From Parashewanella spongiae (lineage in GTDB: Bacteria > Pseudomonadota > Gammaproteobacteria > Enterobacterales > Shewanellaceae), in contig NZ_CP037952.1 of assembly GCF_004358345.1 (NCBI RefSeq), positions 3,720,001-3,784,000 of the forward strand: 64,000 nucleotides of DNA, in the 5' to 3' direction. Made by a program: the position numbers and the translations under genes. Position 1 is the first letter of the stretch. Each line of letters starts with the position of its first letter. Shown here piece after piece: positions 63,216-64,000 of the stretch. Under the pieces are notes generated by a model. That model searched no databases and had not been told where the DNA came from. It saw only the letters and a list, made by a program, of their open reading frames with translations.

Positions 63216-64000
63216 TGCAAGACAGTTGTCACTCTTTGCATGAAATTTAAGCTACATTTTTTTCATCTTTCTCAGTATCGTTTTCATTATCTGGGTTTAA
63301 CATCACATCCCCAGCAGGTTCGCAGTTCCTAACATCACCCGACCAGCGAGATGGATGCTCAGCTTTTGCAGACTTCAATACTTCTTTTCGCTTCATTAAT
63401 ACCAAATTGTCTCTCTCTTCATGCCTCTCTTGAGGGGTGACGTAATTGATCTTGCTGTGTTTATGTTCTTTGTTGTACCACTGTACAAAGCTTTCAACCC
63501 AATCTTGAGCCTCTTCTAAGCTTGCGAAACCTTTCGCCGGCCAGTCTGGGCGGTACTTTAATGTTCTGAATAATGCTTCAGAGTAAGGATTATCATTACT
63601 CACACTTGGGCGACTCAATGATGGTGTAACGCCTAATTCTTCTAGCTTTGCTTTCATAGTAAAAGACTTCATTGGCGCACCATTATCTGAGTGCAAAATC
63701 AGTGGTGTATTAAAGCATTGCTCTCGTAACATCGTCCTCTGTATAAGCTCTGCGGCCTTAATTCCACACTCTTGTTCATGGACTTCATAACCAACTATTT
63801 TTCGGCTGTAAATATCTTCAAACATATACAGATAATAGAACTTACCTTTGATGATCGACGCACAATAAGTGATGTCCCATGACCAAATCTGATTCGGCTT
63901 TGATGCCTTGTAGCTCTTTGGTTTGCTTCTCTTTTTCACTTCTTTTTCTCGGCCTCGACGATTAAGTTGGTTATGTTGCTTTAGCACTCGATAGAAGCTC
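63216..64000 (-). mobile_element. IS3-family element (partial, runs off right edge)
   Basis: The end near 63216 reads TGCAAGACAGTTGTCACTC, sharing GTTGTCACTC with the IS3 fragment at 30561. It contains most of orfB. Inserted in hsdS. The exact boundary is accurate only to a few bases. Confidence 0.75.
63247..64000 (-). CDS. IS3-family transposase OrfB (partial)
   Basis: 251 codons to the window edge; the frame is open through SFYRVLKQHNQLNRRG, so the true start lies outside and the GTG at 63987 is internal. rve integrase core: first Asp in IWSWDITYC, second in LILHSDNGAPM, Glu in SNDNPYSEALFRTLKYR. The C-terminal LNPDNENDTEKDEKNVA is polar. Normally expressed as an OrfAB fusion by -1 frameshifting; orfA is not in the window here. 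Confidence 0.92.
   Translation of the reverse strand, partial: SFYRVLKQHNQLNRRGREKEVKKRSKPKSYKASKPNQIWSWDITYCASIIKGKFYYLYMFEDIYSRKIVGYEVHEQECGIKAAELIQRTMLREQCFNTPLILHSDNGAPMKSFTMKAKLEELGVTPSLSRPSVSNDNPYSEALFRTLKYRPDWPAKGFASLEEAQDWVESFVQWYNKEHKHSKINYVTPQERHEERDNLVLMKRKEVLKSAKAEHPSRWSGDVRNCEPAGDVMLNPDNENDTEKDEKNVA

Overview
The window looks like an accessory, IS-riddled region from a marine gammaproteobacterium. Shewanellaceae or a relative (Shewanella/Parashewanella-like) is my inference, from the AT-rich composition, the DUF6058- and DUF7010-like proteins and the IS types. No ribosomal, housekeeping or complete tRNA gene is present, so the assignment is soft.

Layout. 1-3.7 kb: the end of a conjugation gene (virB2 copy A), a phage-type repressor, a RelE-type toxin-antitoxin pair, and a decayed duplicate of the repressor split by a 1.7 kb IS. 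3.7-17.7 kb: unknown genes (a DUF6058-like protein, a membrane protein, an exported protein, an orphan eukaryotic-like kinase), an ORF-less group II intron, an intact IS66-type element, and a 1084-residue pentatricopeptide-repeat (PPR) protein. 17.85-25.4 kb: an IS1-type element whose insB was split by a 6.7 kb IS4-type composite transposon with a perfect 10-bp target duplication. Nested inside it is a 2.5 kb non-autonomous element with long inverted, internally repeated ends (Tn7/IS21 style) and two unknown genes. The composite also holds a broken outer-membrane protein gene and a Rap1a/Tai-type immunity gene. 25.4-30.5 kb: a split YeeE/YedE pair, a 1.2 kb gene-poor stretch with a MITE-like hairpin, two lipoproteins and a second copy of the 1.7 kb IS.

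30.5-33 kb: a decaying second T4SS copy (virB2-B, virB3-B, virB4-B pseudogene). 33-37.4 kb: small unknown genes, a 3' tRNA-Pro fragment and two clusters of short GTAAC / GGTAAT repeats, probably a junction or origin-like region. 37.6-51.9 kb: an apparently complete VirB/D4-type conjugation operon (virB2 to virB11 with an EexN-like lipoprotein and a VirB7-like lipoprotein, then virD4), followed by a Toprim/LPD7 primase, a small acidic protein and an ArdC-like antirestriction protein. No relaxase gene is in the window.

52-63.2 kb is a defence cargo: a 1658-residue NERD nuclease / two kinase-like domains / SF1 helicase protein, translationally linked to a winged-helix partner; an IS66-type element inserted at the partner's 3' end; then a small HTH gene and a type I restriction-modification locus. 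In that locus hsdM carries a 2-bp deletion and hsdS is cut by an IS3-type element running off the right edge. The two-gene NERD-kinase-helicase unit is the best candidate for an undescribed system. It resembles PglW (NERD + kinase) and Mokosh type I (kinase + COG1112 helicase), but its partner shows no phospholipase-D motif.
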